64,000 bases of DNA from Nymphaea colorata (GCF_008831285.2 NC_045144.1:8159886-8223885); one strand, 5' to 3'; counted from the stretch's first letter, positions 40,281 through 51,633 are shown. Made by a program: numbers and translations. The notes: a model not told the origin generated them from the sequence alone.

Positions 40281-42719
40281 TCACTCGTCTTCCTGGCTAC
40301 GTAACCTAGCAAGTTTGTTGGTCACAACGACATCAAGTTGAGCAGCTCTCTCCACAATGGCTTTCCGCTTCAATGTAGAAACATTGTGGGCAATCTCCGC
40401 ACAGAAAGTCCTATGAGAACAAGAATTGCATGCCATTCCAGTCAGTGAACCAACAAACTGTCACAAGCATGGAGCACCACCACATAAGAACAAAATATGC
40501 AGCACATGAATTGTAAGACGACATTACCTGTTATGCATCATCAGTAGATCCAGGTCGCTGGGATTGTGCACGACAAATTTCTTAAAGCCGTTAGGAAGAT
40601 AATGCCTTGTCTTCTTGTTAGATCCATAACCAATGTTTGGCATGAGAGTGCATCCTTTGAATTTTCTTCTCACACGCGAATCAATACCCTTGGGCCTTCG
40701 CCAATTTGGCTGTAATAAAGCAATTGATTCTCCATGTAAGATGTGTGTTACAAGTAAAACAAATTTAGTCCTGAACTAGAAATTCAAAAGTATTCCACTA
40801 ATTGTAAAATAGACAAACAGCCATTGGACAACAAATACACAGGAAGTCTGGATCGTATTGAGAAAATCCAGAAAACCACAAAGATATCAAACAAAGAAAA
40901 AGAAGGGAACAAAAATTTCCAGATATGAGAAACCAATACTCCTTTCAGACTAAGTACAGACATGACCAAGTAAGCGAACAACTAAAGCCATACATTTTTG
41001 CTTTCTTCTAGTTCTCAGCACGATAGATTATAATAAAAAAAATCATATTTTATTGTACAAACAAAATTCCTGCTTTTCCCTCAATAATCACAACAAAACA
41101 CAACCCAATAAAATGAGAGAAAAACGTAACAAGCAAAAGACAGCAAAAAATTTTCACCGAAGACAATGCTGGAATGTCAAAAAGATGATCCATTCCCTAA
41201 TAACTTCAGTATTTCGACTATAAAAGCTACGGCTGTTCATGAAATCAAACATAATTTTAACAATTAAAAAATTGTTGAAGTGGTAAAAATCGTTGAAGAT
41301 GGCATTAGTTTCATCATCTTGAAACATGTTAATGGCAGGAAAGCATCAAGGTAGACACTTAACTACAGAATCAAATCATACACACAAAGCCACATATATA
41401 CAAGCATTGACACTTACAGAAACAGGCTGACCCTTGGCCTTGATCAAACACAGACACTCAAGGGAAAAGCAGAACAAGAACGGTAACGGCGTACTTCTTA
41501 CGTTCAAAAGCTAGAAATAAGTATCTGAATAAGTATCACATATTTCTGTTAATAACTTGAACTCTAAAAAGAAAGTATCTGAATGATTATCCTGAAAATA
41601 CAAGCATGTCCAGTGCCCTACCAACTTCTTCCCATGCCCCATCAAATAAATGGATCAAGGGTCTAACTTTTCCAACAGGCCCTACATGAAATTCAGAGTT
41701 CCATCATACCGTTAGCACGTACATACGATGTCAATTGGATCCTCGACGTATGTTACCAACCAGACTTCTACATGCAGCCAGTGACCAAATGTAACTTTCA
41801 CTTCCTATGGCCTTTAAAATGTCTATCAAAAGAACTTACAGTTTTGCATCATAATGAGGTACCATATACATATTTCAGATATTTTCCCATCTCTCACGCC
41901 CTCCCTTCTCTCTCTATCTCTCCGCACTCACTACAACCCTCTAGGAACCAAGTAGAAGCAACTCCGGTTCAACATATGCTGCAAATACAGTTAAGGGTTT
42001 AATTGAGAACAATACATCATCAAAACTTGGATCCACTTCTCCACATATTTACTGTTTCTTCTAGCACTGCAGCAACTAGACAACTAAGGAATTGTTCTCT
42101 CAACCCAACACTTCCGAATTAAATATAACCCTTCGACCAATAATACACCATTCTGGTTACACCACCCCCAAATTAAACAATGTGCGCAAGTAGGTACCCT
42201 TTCGAATGAAATGGTGAGAAAAACTCCTATAGTTCCATTTTTCAAGCACGCATTCCTATCTGATTCCGCATCGTTCCAAGCATCAGAGTACCTTAAAGAT
42301 CCAACCGACCCCAACGCTGAAAAAGAAAACTCAAAATAGAGATTCAGGCAGTCCCCAGATTCCCGCGGCGATGTTTCTTCAATCCCTCTTTTAGGCCAGA
42401 TTTTCCACAGTCAAAGCTCAGGAACGATAACAATGCAACAAGAAAAGAACACACCCAAGAAACTCCAATGGACCATCTACCAAGCAAATGATAACGTTAA
42501 AACGGAGCAAAACCGAGAAAATTAAGTTGAAAAACTGACTCATAAATTTCTCGCCATGATGGGTTCCCCATCATGTGACACGCACCCAAATGCGTACACA
42601 CGCACTCAGCGAGAGAGATCGAGGGAGACCTTGACGGAGATTTTGCGGTCGCTCTGCGGCCTCTTGAACTTCTTGACCCTTTTCTTTATGATCTTCTTGC
42701 TCAACAGAGGCACCGCCAT
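40281..42719 (-). CDS. RPL32: 60S ribosomal protein L32 (eL32), copy 3
   Basis: Third RPL32 gene, about 22.6 kb from copy 2 and on the same strand. Minus-strand exons are 42630-42719, 40528-40709 and 40281-40410 (90 + 182 + 130 bp, 133 aa), with the same splice phases. Exon 1 protein equals the other two copies. Residue 31 is Pro, 81 Ser and 92 Thr, where copies 1 and 2 have Val. Intron 1 (1920 bp) has little obvious similarity to the other two, so this copy split off earlier or moved separately. A perfect telo box lies 58-65 bp upstream of the ATG, next to a (GA)n run in the leader. Nothing suggests a pseudogene: it keeps its introns and an open frame. Confidence 0.95.
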
Positions 42720-42776
42720 GGCCGCTCCCAGCAAGAGAGAGAGAGAGAGAAAAAGCCCGACGTCCCTAAGAAATGC

Positions 42777-42784
42777 TAGGGTTT
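42777..42784 (-). promoter_or_regulatory. Telo box upstream of RPL32 copy 3
   Basis: TAGGGTTT on plus reads AAACCCTA on minus, 58 bp upstream of the ATG. It is a perfect match, as in copy 2. Confidence 0.6.
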
Positions 42785-43904
42785 TATGGATGATGGCATT
42801 GTTGGATCTTGGACTTGGATCAGTAACACGTTCAGACCCAACCCACCTGAATCTGGTGAGGCACCGGTTGCCGATTAGGGTTGAAATAAATCGGATAAGG
42901 TCTTTTGGTTTTCTTTGCTGCCGAAGCCTTCAAACAAACCGACCCTCCCTCCGTCAATTTGTTTCAGGTTACCTTCATTTTTGGGTGCGGTTTGGAATTT
43001 TGATTCAAAAATGAAAATTTCAAAATCATAATTTCTCTTTCTAACTGAAATGGAGTAAAAAACAAAATACATTGTTTGTTTAATAATTCTATTTTTTTAA
43101 ACATTTGAGCATTTTGATTCTAAAATTTCATGATTCTCAATATATCAATGTCTTAGTAGTCATATATCTTGCCTTGGGTGGGCCAAGATTCATTCAACAA
43201 CAACCTTCCTTACCATTTCTATTCATCTTTGAGGCCAAGTTATTCAAGTATCAACTGAACACTTACACAATTCAAAGCCCTAAAACAAACCTTTGAAGTT
43301 GATCTAAGCAGTTTGCCAAACTGCCTAAAACACCAACTAGAATAGCGCCTTATCTTTTACAAGATCCAAGCCTCATTACCCAAAACTTGAACATTTTTAT
43401 TCCATCTCATCCACCAAATACTACACTTATGAGGTGTTTCATTACTTCAAATATAAGATCCAAGGCGATGTAGGACATCATATTTTAGGACTCAATGTGA
43501 GCTTCGACTCGATTCACAAATTGCTCAGCTCAAGTTCGAGTCAAGCTTTATGAGGCGAACTCAAGTCGATTTTAGACGGGTCAAGCTGGCCCCGGAGACA
43601 ACAACTGATAATATATCTTGCTCCAATTTAGAGACAAAGTTTTTATATCAGACCAATACATAACAATCAACCAGTATTTCAAAATGAAGCACATGAAAGA
43701 TTACGTTTGCCGGAGGAACACGTAGCTTTGGATCCAAAACTAGTTCGGAATTAACAAAATAGATCTAGATCACAAACAACTTTGGATCGACATATCCTAT
43801 GTATTTCTTAAACATATTCTAATATGCAAAACACATCTGGATCCAAAAAAATTGAATAAAGAAAATGTAGCCAGATCTCAAACAACTTTGGATCGACAGA
43901 ACCC

Positions 43905-44124
43905 CGTTAGACCGTTTGATTGCTGTCTGCTGGAACAGGATGGGCCGGATTTCTTCGGTGTTCCCCACACGATGATCCTGTCCCAGTGGACAAGGGCGGG
44001 CATTTGATTCGAATGTGTGGGGCCGTGGGCACTCCACCCAGAGCACCTAATATCTTCGGAACAAATACGATGCGATGTGGTGTGGGGAAGATATATGGAC
44101 ACCAATCAAACAGACGGCTGATCA
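43905..44124. mobile_element. Candidate MITE (TTTGATTG-TGTC ends)
   Basis: The left end contains GACCGTTTGATTGCTGTC. The reverse complement of the right end contains GCCGTCTGTTTGATTGGTGTCC, so the block has similar inverted ends about 215 bp apart. The interior is GC-richer than the flanks. The exact limits and a target duplication could not be fixed. Confidence 0.42.
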
Positions 44125-44363
44125 CACAAAAAGTTGGGTGTTGTTATGCCCCCTTTTCTTTTACCGTCATCATAGAACTTGCCCTATTTATTGTACCAAG
44201 CATAACTAGTCAGCTTCAGTGGCGCACTATTGACACATCCTCATGAAATGATGTACTATAGAACCACGTAGGTCTCGAAGCAGATAGATCTGAACCATGG
44301 GAAAGAAGGAAGACTTCACTTCACACTAGGGAGGTGGTTTCCCTCTTGCTCACCTGATTGTGC

Positions 44364-44640
44364 TTAGGGATGTCAACGGAACAGACATGCCTTAATCATA
44401 TCCGTTTTTTGGATATTCACATATTGAGATTCGAATTCAAATAAAAAAAAGTCGTATCCAAATCTGGTTTTATATTTATGTGTATCCGAATCTAATCAGA
44501 TGCCATTTATTAAATCTGAATCTTATCACATGCCATTTATTAAATCCGAGTCCGATCCAATTTCTTAATCTGATGTTAAATTTTTTTTCATATTTGATTT
44601 TTTTTTGGATTGGTTCCGTTGGATATCCTATTTAAATCTT
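44364..44640. mobile_element. Truncated hAT-type MITE (TAGGGATGTC family)
   Basis: Starts with TAGGGATGTCAACGG. Its interior carries CATTTATTAAATC, GATCCAATTTCTTAATC, GATGTTAAATTTTTTTTCATAT and GTTGGATATCC, matching the complete element at 51252-51633 in order. The matching right terminus is not seen, so it is truncated or decayed. Confidence 0.65.
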
Positions 44641-45266
44641 ATAATTTTGGAACTCAATTTTGATCCAACTAGCACATGATGCAACATCAATCATAGTAAT
44701 TGAGTTGAATATTTAACAGATTTCTGTTACATATAAAACATTGCATTTTGGGACTCAATTATGAAGTTGCATATATGGGAATCTGATTAGTAATTGAATT
44801 CGGCTTTCTTTACCAGATCCAACTGAACATTAATTTTGAAAATAAATCGGCAAACCTTGGGCATTAATTCATTGCATCCCCTATAATGTCCCCTCTCTCG
44901 ATCTCATATTTTAAGGAATCCGTTTTGTTATTCTAAAGTGATTAAAAAAAAAAAACAGTTACCAGTTACCTCAAACCCTTGAGGCAATCAAGCAATCAAG
45001 TTGCAACGATTATGAGGTAACCATCCAATACATTGGATTGGATTATATATATATATATATATATCTATATATCTATACACAACGATAATTAACAAGGCAA
45101 TAAAGTGCTGATTTCATTTTTTATTTCATTTGATCTGACCACACATCAATCCAAGAGTCCAAATGAGTCTTCTTGCTCTGAAAGCCATTAAATGGAGGAG
45201 TGGAGAAACAAGGCCGGAGGCCATGAGATATATAGTTTCCAGGGAAAAGAAGCCGACGGCCTCCGG

Positions 45267-46207
45267 TCACTTGCAGGGATAGGTGCAGAAGCAAGTGGTG
45301 GCGTTCAGACAATCGCCGACGCCACTATGCGCCTGTATACAAGAGTTCTGGCAGTCGCCCTCCGTGCAGTCCTGGCCCGTGACCGGAAGGAAATCGACGC
45401 ACGTATCCAGCGGCAGCTTCCTGCTGCCGGCCGCCCACTGTTCTCCCCCTGCACCACCGATTACTTGGATCGTAAATCACTTAGATCGCAAATTATTTAG
45501 ATCGAATGACTTGAAAGTAAAAGTTCATCGTCAAGCCGTATATTTAGCATTTTGCAGATCTAAAACAAGACAAAAAAGGAGATACAATGATTTTTAAGAG
45601 TATGTCTGAACAATAGTAATAAGTTGTTCATTTCTCATGAATCTAAGATTGAGATAAATTCATGAACTATAGTAACATGGTGTCCTATGAATCTACATGG
45701 GTCTTTGGGGCAAATTCACAGGGCTCTTAACAATTTGTTATTATTACAAAACATACTTAAATGTCTTTTCACTTCTCAAAATCCACCAACTTCTAGATAA
45801 AGAGATTAATGGTTGTGATTAAAGAGAGAAAAATTCTGACAAAAAAATAAAGAAGAGAATTTTGGTGATCAATTTTAAACTTGAGTTGATGGGTATACCA
45901 CTCTCCACCCAAGTCTTGATTAGCTATCAATTTAAACATGAAAGTTGGCAATCAATTTAAGTGAAAGATCAACAAAAGAAGTGAAATGCATGTCGTGATA
46001 AAATGACTATAAAGGGAGAGAAAATTGGCGATCAGTTTAAACTTGAAAAGAAAAACAACTAACAAGAAGGAAAAGATCGTTTTCTTGGCTGCCAACTTGA
46101 AATAAGCAGGTGATCGAAGCAAATGAGATTAGAGCAGAGGGTAGTTCACCATGAAAAGAGAAAGCCACCAAGAGCCCCAAGACTAACAGTGGAAGAAAGC
46201 CCTTCAT
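45267..46207 (-). CDS. Secreted defensin-like cysteine-rich peptide
   Basis: Two minus-strand exons, 46150-46207 and 45267-45448, join in frame (58 + 182 bp, 79 aa) by GT-AG sites; Gly20 is split by the 701-bp intron. Exon 1 encodes a signal peptide, MKGFLPLLVLGLLVAFSFH. Exon 2 encodes a mature peptide with eight cysteines at 36, 47, 52, 56, 66, 72, 74 and 78: C-x10-C-x4-C-x3-C-x9-C-x5-C-x-C-x3-C. The CxxxC (52-56) and CxC (72-74) pair fits the cysteine-stabilised alpha-beta fold, and GDC (64-66) begins a gamma-core-like motif. A signal-peptide exon followed by a cysteine exon is the usual DEFL layout. Such peptides act outside the cell in defence or in reproductive signalling; which applies is unknown. 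The frame is intact. Its promoter is copied repeatedly in this window. Confidence 0.82.
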
Positions 46208-46520
46208 TTTTCTGATTCCACACAAGGAGTGCCTTACAGGAGCGCTGTATTTATAGCCTCCTCCTCCACTCTTCCTATTCATTCATATTTCCTTTGACAA
46301 TAAATAAAAAAGGCATATACATATACTTTGGGAATGTTATCTTCGAGATTGTGAAACTAATTTTCTGCCTGTTTTGTAAAGGAATTTGTTGCTCATCAAG
46401 ATCTTATGAATCCAACTAATTGCGTTATCTATCGAGAGTCAATAGAGGCAATAGTTGTTGGAGAATTGAAAATGTTCAAGCTATTCAACAACCTGTAGCG
46501 GCGTATCTGTCGTTATTGCC
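46208..46520 (-). promoter_or_regulatory. Promoter segment of the defensin-like gene
   Basis: About 300 bp upstream of the ATG. This segment is the reference for related copies at 37.14-37.46 kb and, within the array, at about 53.01-53.34, 54.94-55.27, 56.82-57.14, 58.76-58.92 (truncated) and 59.96-60.30 kb. Shared blocks include GTATTTATAGCCTCC, AATTGC(C/G)TTATCTAT and GGAGGCAATAG. Repeated conservation of TATA and flanks is the basis for calling it a promoter; activity is untested. Confidence 0.6.
46248..46255 (-). promoter_or_regulatory. TATA box of the defensin-like gene
   Basis: The minus strand reads GGCTATAAATACAG, a strong TATA box, 41-48 bp upstream of the ATG at 46207, which implies a very short leader. 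The same TATA context recurs in the array units near 53.06, 54.99, 56.87 (mutated) and 58.81 kb. Confidence 0.7.
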
Positions 46521-47725
46521 TTCTCAGCAGTACGTGTAAAATCGATCTAACTATTCAATGCTAAAAAGTGAGGACCCTCGTTAATTGTTCGACCTTTTAC
46601 AGCGTCTAATCATTAACTAAATCATATATAGGAAAAGATTCGAATCAACAAATCGTATCCAGATCTGATCAAATGGACTTAGATCATTAAATCCTCAAAA
46701 AAAGAAAAAATAATAATAACCACCCATCATATTATTTTAGGAACATACCCATTAAAAAAATATCTAAAACCAAGATTCATGACCGAATAAAATTATGTTA
46801 TTATTGAGTGGCAGGGAACCCTTCTTTCTCTCTTCTCTTGGGGTTTAGAGCAGCACTTTAAGTCTTCTATGGTCTTATGATATACTCTTCAGCTCCAATG
46901 TCTCACATGATCCGTTTGTAGTTCAGAAAAATAACACTCATGAGAATCAAACTCAAAACACATCGACAACATATAACACTACAATACCATCATGTGTTTG
47001 TGCTCATGATAAAATATGTGTCAATGCTCATTGGGGAAGATTATGTTATTTGTGCGTTATACAATATTGATTAAAGCATGTGAACATGGACCATCATGAA
47101 TGAGCATATATATATGTATAGGCCTCATATCCAAAATTTAACATCCGTCTATCTTGTGCCACCCTGGGTTAAAGAGAGATCAAAGAGAAAAAGAAAAACA
47201 AAGAAAAGAAAAACTCACTCCCTTTTTTTGTTTCCTTTTATGAATGATCTCTATTCCACTTGGGGATGTAAATGGTAAAAATTCATGTTGGGTCGAGCGT
47301 TCACCAAATTCAACTTACTACTAAATTATGTAATTAAATCACAGATTCACACTCAGATCCAAACCTGCATTTCAATCCGATTAGCATAAGATCGTGCAAG
47401 AGTTATAGTAATTTAGTTATCATATATCAAACTTGGATGTGGGATTCAATTAGGAAGTTGCTGCACGAGTGAAGGTGCTCTCCCTTCCTCTCATCCCCAT
47501 ATGGTCTATGGCTGCTTTGGTACCTCGAGGTAGATCTCCTTTCTTTTGCAGTATAGATGGTTGACCCCATGGAAGATCGAAACGGAGGCTGGCCGCCTAC
47601 CAGCCCCACCCCAGCTGTTCCACCAAACCCCTTGGGGATTCTTGATTGTTGACTTTCATTATTTTTGTTTGTAAGTTGTGATGAGTTCCCATTTTGTCAG
47701 GTGCCTCACCATTTATTGTATATTG
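46521..47725. other. Intergenic AT-rich region
   Basis: No gene is seen. A possible decayed member of the TAGGGATGTC-type element family begins near 47.27 kb (GGGGATGTAAATGG), but its other end is not visible. Confidence 0.5.
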
Positions 47726-48012
47726 AGGGGTGGGCATCGGGCCGGGCAGCCCGGCCTGGGCCCGGCCCGATAGCCTGGGTTTCGGCCCGGGCCCGGCCCG
47801 ACCCGTTTAAAAATAAAAAACATTTTTTAATAATAAAATAATGTTTTTAAACATAAAATATATTTATTAATAATAAATATATATTATTAAAACAAAAAAA
47901 TTAATATATATATATATATATATTAAACTTAAATGAATTGAACCGGGCTGGGCCGGGCCGGGCTGACCCGGGCAGGCCTATCAGGCCCAGGCCCGGCCCG
48001 ACGCCCACCCTT
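47726..48012. mobile_element. hAT-type MITE with GC-rich ends (copy 1)
   Basis: A 287-bp element. Its ends are inverted: AGGGGTGGGCATCGGGCCGG on the left and AAGGGTGGGCGTCGGGCCGG as the complement of the right. The flanks GTATATTG and ATATATTG match at 7 of 8 bases and may be a target duplication. The ends are strongly GC-rich with extra GGCCCGGG blocks. The centre is almost pure A/T and shares AATATATTTATTAATAATAA with the copy at 62.2 kb. Non-autonomous, no coding capacity. Confidence 0.75.
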
Positions 48013-49841
48013 ATATATTGTTATTCAGCCTTGGAAAGTTCTCAATACAAGTCAACCCTTAGTTTAAACCATTATGACAGAAAAACACAAAAAAATGTGA
48101 TAAATTAAATAACCATTTAAAACTAAAAAAAACACATTTTTTCGAAAAAAATTTTAAACAAGAAAAAACACATTTAATGTGTCTTTTTGAATTTTTTTCA
48201 GTTTTTTTATTTTTTAATGTCAAACAGTTTTCTTTGTTTATTTTTTATTTGTTGTAAGTCTACTTATCTTTTGATGTTTGTATTATTAGTTTCTCACTTA
48301 TTTTATTTTTTTTTTAAATTTTAAAAACTTACCATATTTTTCCAGTGTTTTTTTCAAACTTGCCGTATTATACGTGAGAAAAATCTCACCGTTTAAAACT
48401 CCGAGACGTTATTTGTGACTACACTTTAATCTATCTTCACTACAGCAACTTGAGATCATACTTACCTCAATATAATGCATAGACAAGGTATTCAATGCAT
48501 AAAATCAATATCAAAACGATTATTAATCAAAACATTTCATGCGACCGTATATGAATATATGCATATGCATGCTTACATCAATTAATTAATATCTTTTCAT
48601 GGTTTTTACCGATTGGCATGCCAACTATAATATACGAAACTATGTGGCCGGTGACTCACTTTTGGCACATACATTTTCACACAACATATTTCTCTAATAG
48701 CGATTAACATAATCTTCCATATACATTGGTTCTTACGACAACCAACACGTGAGTAGATGCATCTGAACACGTTTGATCTATTATTACATCCATATTTACA
48801 TCTTTCCTTTCTGCTTAAGCATGTTCGCATTCTTGCAATTATCATTTATTTTAGTACCAACAATTGAACTCATGAAATTTGATTGTATGAACCAAACCAA
48901 GTTGCAATTAAACCAACACACATGAAGAAGGTATTGAAAGGTAATTCCTCAAAATTATAATTTTTAAATGGGGAAAGTATGTCACAAATGCCCCTAGTAG
49001 AATTTCAATTAAATATGCAACACAAGATAACTTTTTAAACAAAAGAGAAAGGTGACTTGAGTGTTTGGGCTGTATTGCGTGCATTCCATAGTCACAGTGT
49101 GAAATACACTAACAAATAATTTCTCATCTTGTACAAAATGGGAAAGAAGCCTCCTTTTACAATTATTCTAAGAAATATATGGTGACATCAGAATATTCAA
49201 AACTATAATCTGTTTTACGAAGGCATCATCAATTATGCAGGTGCTTTTAAAGTTGCAATCTTCTTTCTTTAAATATTTGAACGACGAGGTAAAAGCCCAC
49301 TTTACATGTTAGGCGGCCAACACATTAAACCGAGGGCACATTAAGGGTATTTTAGTCTTTCTATAGGGGACCATAGTTGAAAGTATGAGCAAAAAAGCGG
49401 GGCAGTTTTGATATTGTCTTGTAAGAGAGGAATAAAAACCACTCTTCCCTCCATTTTTCCTCATTTCCCTTTTATTATTCTCTCTCATCTCTCAGGCCGA
49501 CGGTTTCTCAGTCCATTTTGGCCATCTCCGGCCTCTGGTTGTTCCGATGGCCTCCGACCACCCACCGGCAACTGCATATATAGTCCCAACTCAAGATGAG
49601 TTTTTCTTTTCCCTTCTATCTTCTATTTTTAGTGTTGGAATCCGGCAATTGTAGTGTCCATTTTTAGGTATGATGAAATAACGAGTGGAAGATAAAAATT
49701 GGGGTATAAAATAATGACAGAGTTATGATATAAAGACATATTTTATGCACATGTAATGTTAAGGACTTAAAGTAAATATACACCATCACCTTACGCTTGT
49801 TATGTATAAGGAGCTGACATACAAAACTCATTCTCTGCTCT
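48013..49841. other. Intergenic AT-rich region
   Basis: No gene is supported. A frame starting ATGGCCTCCGACCACCCACC at 49.55 kb follows a CT-rich leader-like stretch. It could be a short 5' gene fragment, but it ends after about 35 codons without recognisable homology. Confidence 0.5.
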
Positions 49842-50066
49842 TTACTTTCGTTCTCCTTTCTCTTGGTGTTCATAGAGGTCAAGTATTTCATCGTTCACGC
49901 ACTTAACTAAAGCCAAATAGGAGATCATTTTGCAATCTTGGCACCCTGCTAGGTTCTCTTCTTCTTCTTCTTCTTCTTCTTCTTCTAAGCCGAAGTAAAA
50001 GCATACCGGAAGAAGACAGAGAACTATTAAAAACACGGACAAAAATGGAGAGGAGGAGGAGGCCAT
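49842..50066 (-). CDS. Possible small secreted acidic protein
   Basis: A single 74-codon frame with a true ATG (50066) and TAA. Residues 1-26 (MASSSSPFLSVFLIVLCLLP then VCFYFG) look like a signal peptide. Then come a run of ten Glu residues, GCQDCK, and a tail with one more Cys. I recognise no family. The Glu run is encoded by a (GAA)n microsatellite at about 49962-49986, which could maintain an open frame by chance. A (TTTA)n run just upstream could serve as an AT-rich promoter element. For: ATG, good signal-peptide shape, cysteines. Against: microsatellite, no homology, no splice partner found. Treat as a candidate only. Confidence 0.38.
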   Translation of the reverse strand: MASSSSPFLSVFLIVLCLLPVCFYFGLEEEEEEEEEENLAGCQDCKMISYLALVKCVNDEILDLYEHQEKGERK

Positions 50067-50864
50067 GTGAGTCTAGCCGCAGGATCTTCTCCTCTCTTTT
50101 TATTTATTTATTTATTTATTTTGTAGCTGTGTAATAAGCAGAGCCACATTTGGTCCCGAAGTTTGGCATAAATTGACAACGTATGATTCATGCGCATAAT
50201 AGTCTAGCACGCCAAGCAATGTAGGTAGTTATAACGTGCAATATGCAAGAGCAGATATCACACATTTCCATGTCATGCTTATAAGAATATAAGTTTCCCA
50301 CTAATATAGATTCTACTATTAGTCATTTGCATATGCTTACACATGTATTCTAAAAAAAAAAAAAAGAATCAGATTTTTGGCTTTATGGTGTTCTTCTAAT
50401 CGCTTCATGATCTTCTAACATCAAATGATCAAAGAGCACAAAAATAATATAGTTGTTCCGATAAAGCAGAACTACAGTGGTTATATCCAGCACCACTATA
50501 GATCGCAGGCTAATTTAAACCCATTTTTTTTAAGAAAAATTAAAAAATAAAATGTGCAACGGGAAGGCCGTTACCTCCACCTATTATTAATTTTTAATGT
50601 CATAGGAGCACTTCATTTTTTTATAACTGGTAAAACATTGTAAACTTAAAAAATGATTAACTTGTAAAAAAAATATTGTTAAGTTCATATCCCATATGGT
50701 TAGACCAATCCATTTTGAGGAGTTGTTTTTTTTTTGGTCCCTAACCTTGTGGCTTGAGGTCTATGTTATATATATCCGGACTCATTGGCGCTTCAAAATT
50801 TACCTATTTAATTTTTGGTAGAGAAAGTGGAGAGAAGAAGTTGGTCTGAAACTTTCTCATACAA

Positions 50865-51060
50865 TTAGAAAGGGAGAGAGTAACGATCAATTTAGGCATG
50901 AAGAAAGAAAGAATACAAATGAAGACCGCTAACGTTTGCTAGCTTACCACAAAATGTCACCTTAGAATGACGGATGAAGCAAGTAATTAATTAAGGGTAG
51001 AGGGTGGTTTACCATAGAAGGCCAAAGCCATCAAAACACCAAAAATAAAAGTGGAAGACC
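50865..51060 (-). pseudogene. Relic of defensin-like exon 1 and intron start
   Basis: 51001-51060 aligns with 46138-46197 of the intact defensin-like gene (AGGGTGGTTTACCAT against AGGGTAGTTCACCAT, then AAAGCCATCAA against AAAGCCACCAA, AGTGGAAGA in both). On the minus strand this is most of the signal-peptide exon plus the donor GT. The intron side stays similar to about 50.87 kb (AAAGGGAGAGA, CGATCA.TTTA). The start codon is missing: at 51060 the homology stops and the first array arm begins in opposite orientation. Confidence 0.6.
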
Positions 51061-51251
51061 GCTAAGGTTTGCTACCTTCTCTTTTTCTCTCTCCCACCTA
51101 GGGCTTCTTTGATCCAGAGCGTTAGTTATCCATTTCTGATTTGGAGTTTTCGTTTCCCTACATCATCATTTCGTTTTGTTTGCAATTAGGGGATTTACAG
51201 TTTTAAGTTTCTGTGAAGGAGCTATCTGTCATTGTGTTTACTTGTTGTTTG

Positions 51252-51633
51252 TAGGGATGTCGGATTCGGATCGGATACATCTTTAACCATATCTGCTTTT
51301 TCGGATATTCATATATTTGGATTCGGATTCAGATTCGGATTCAAATAAAGCAAAGTCATATCCGAATCCGAATATGAAATCCGATTTTACAATCCGAATC
51401 CGAATCCGAATTTTGAACCGGATTTTGCCATTTTTCAAGTATTAGATAGAGGATATTTGTTTAAAAATGAATTCGATCCGAATCCGTATCCGATCGGATG
51501 TCATTTATTAAATCCGAATCCGATCCGATTTCTTAATCGGATATTAAATTTTTATTCATATCCAATTTTTTCGGATCGGATCGGTCGGAATCGGTCGGAT
51601 ATCCAATTCAAATCGGATATATTGACATCCCTA
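51252..51633. mobile_element. Complete hAT-type MITE with perfect 8-bp TSD
   Basis: A 382-bp element with perfect 10-bp terminal inverted repeats TAGGGATGTC...GACATCCCTA, flanked by GTTGTTTG on both sides (51244-51251 and 51634-51641). An 8-bp duplication is the hAT signature. It sits inside the unit 0 left arm. Sister units show the uninterrupted site (TTGTTGCTTG then TGGTTTAGGATTTC), confirming insertion. The interior repeats CCGAATCCGAAT/ATTCGGAT motifs. It has no coding capacity. Confidence 0.92.

Larger units (their letters stand above)
42800..45250. other. Intergenic region rich in MITE-like sequence
   Basis: No gene is supported. It holds a GAGCTCAAGTTCGAGTCAAGC-type patch at about 43.49-43.58 kb, a direct repeat AACAACTTTGGATCGACA at about 43.77 and 43.88 kb, two candidate MITEs (separate entries) and a TA run at 45.04-45.08 kb. 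Overlapping frames on both strands at 43.82-44.25 kb lie in a GC-richer MITE-like block. Confidence 0.5.

Noticed and set aside
43920-44246. 108-codon plus-strand frame and three overlapping minus-strand frames
   Set aside because: All are inside a block with MITE-like inverted ends, several lack ATG starts, and no family is recognisable.
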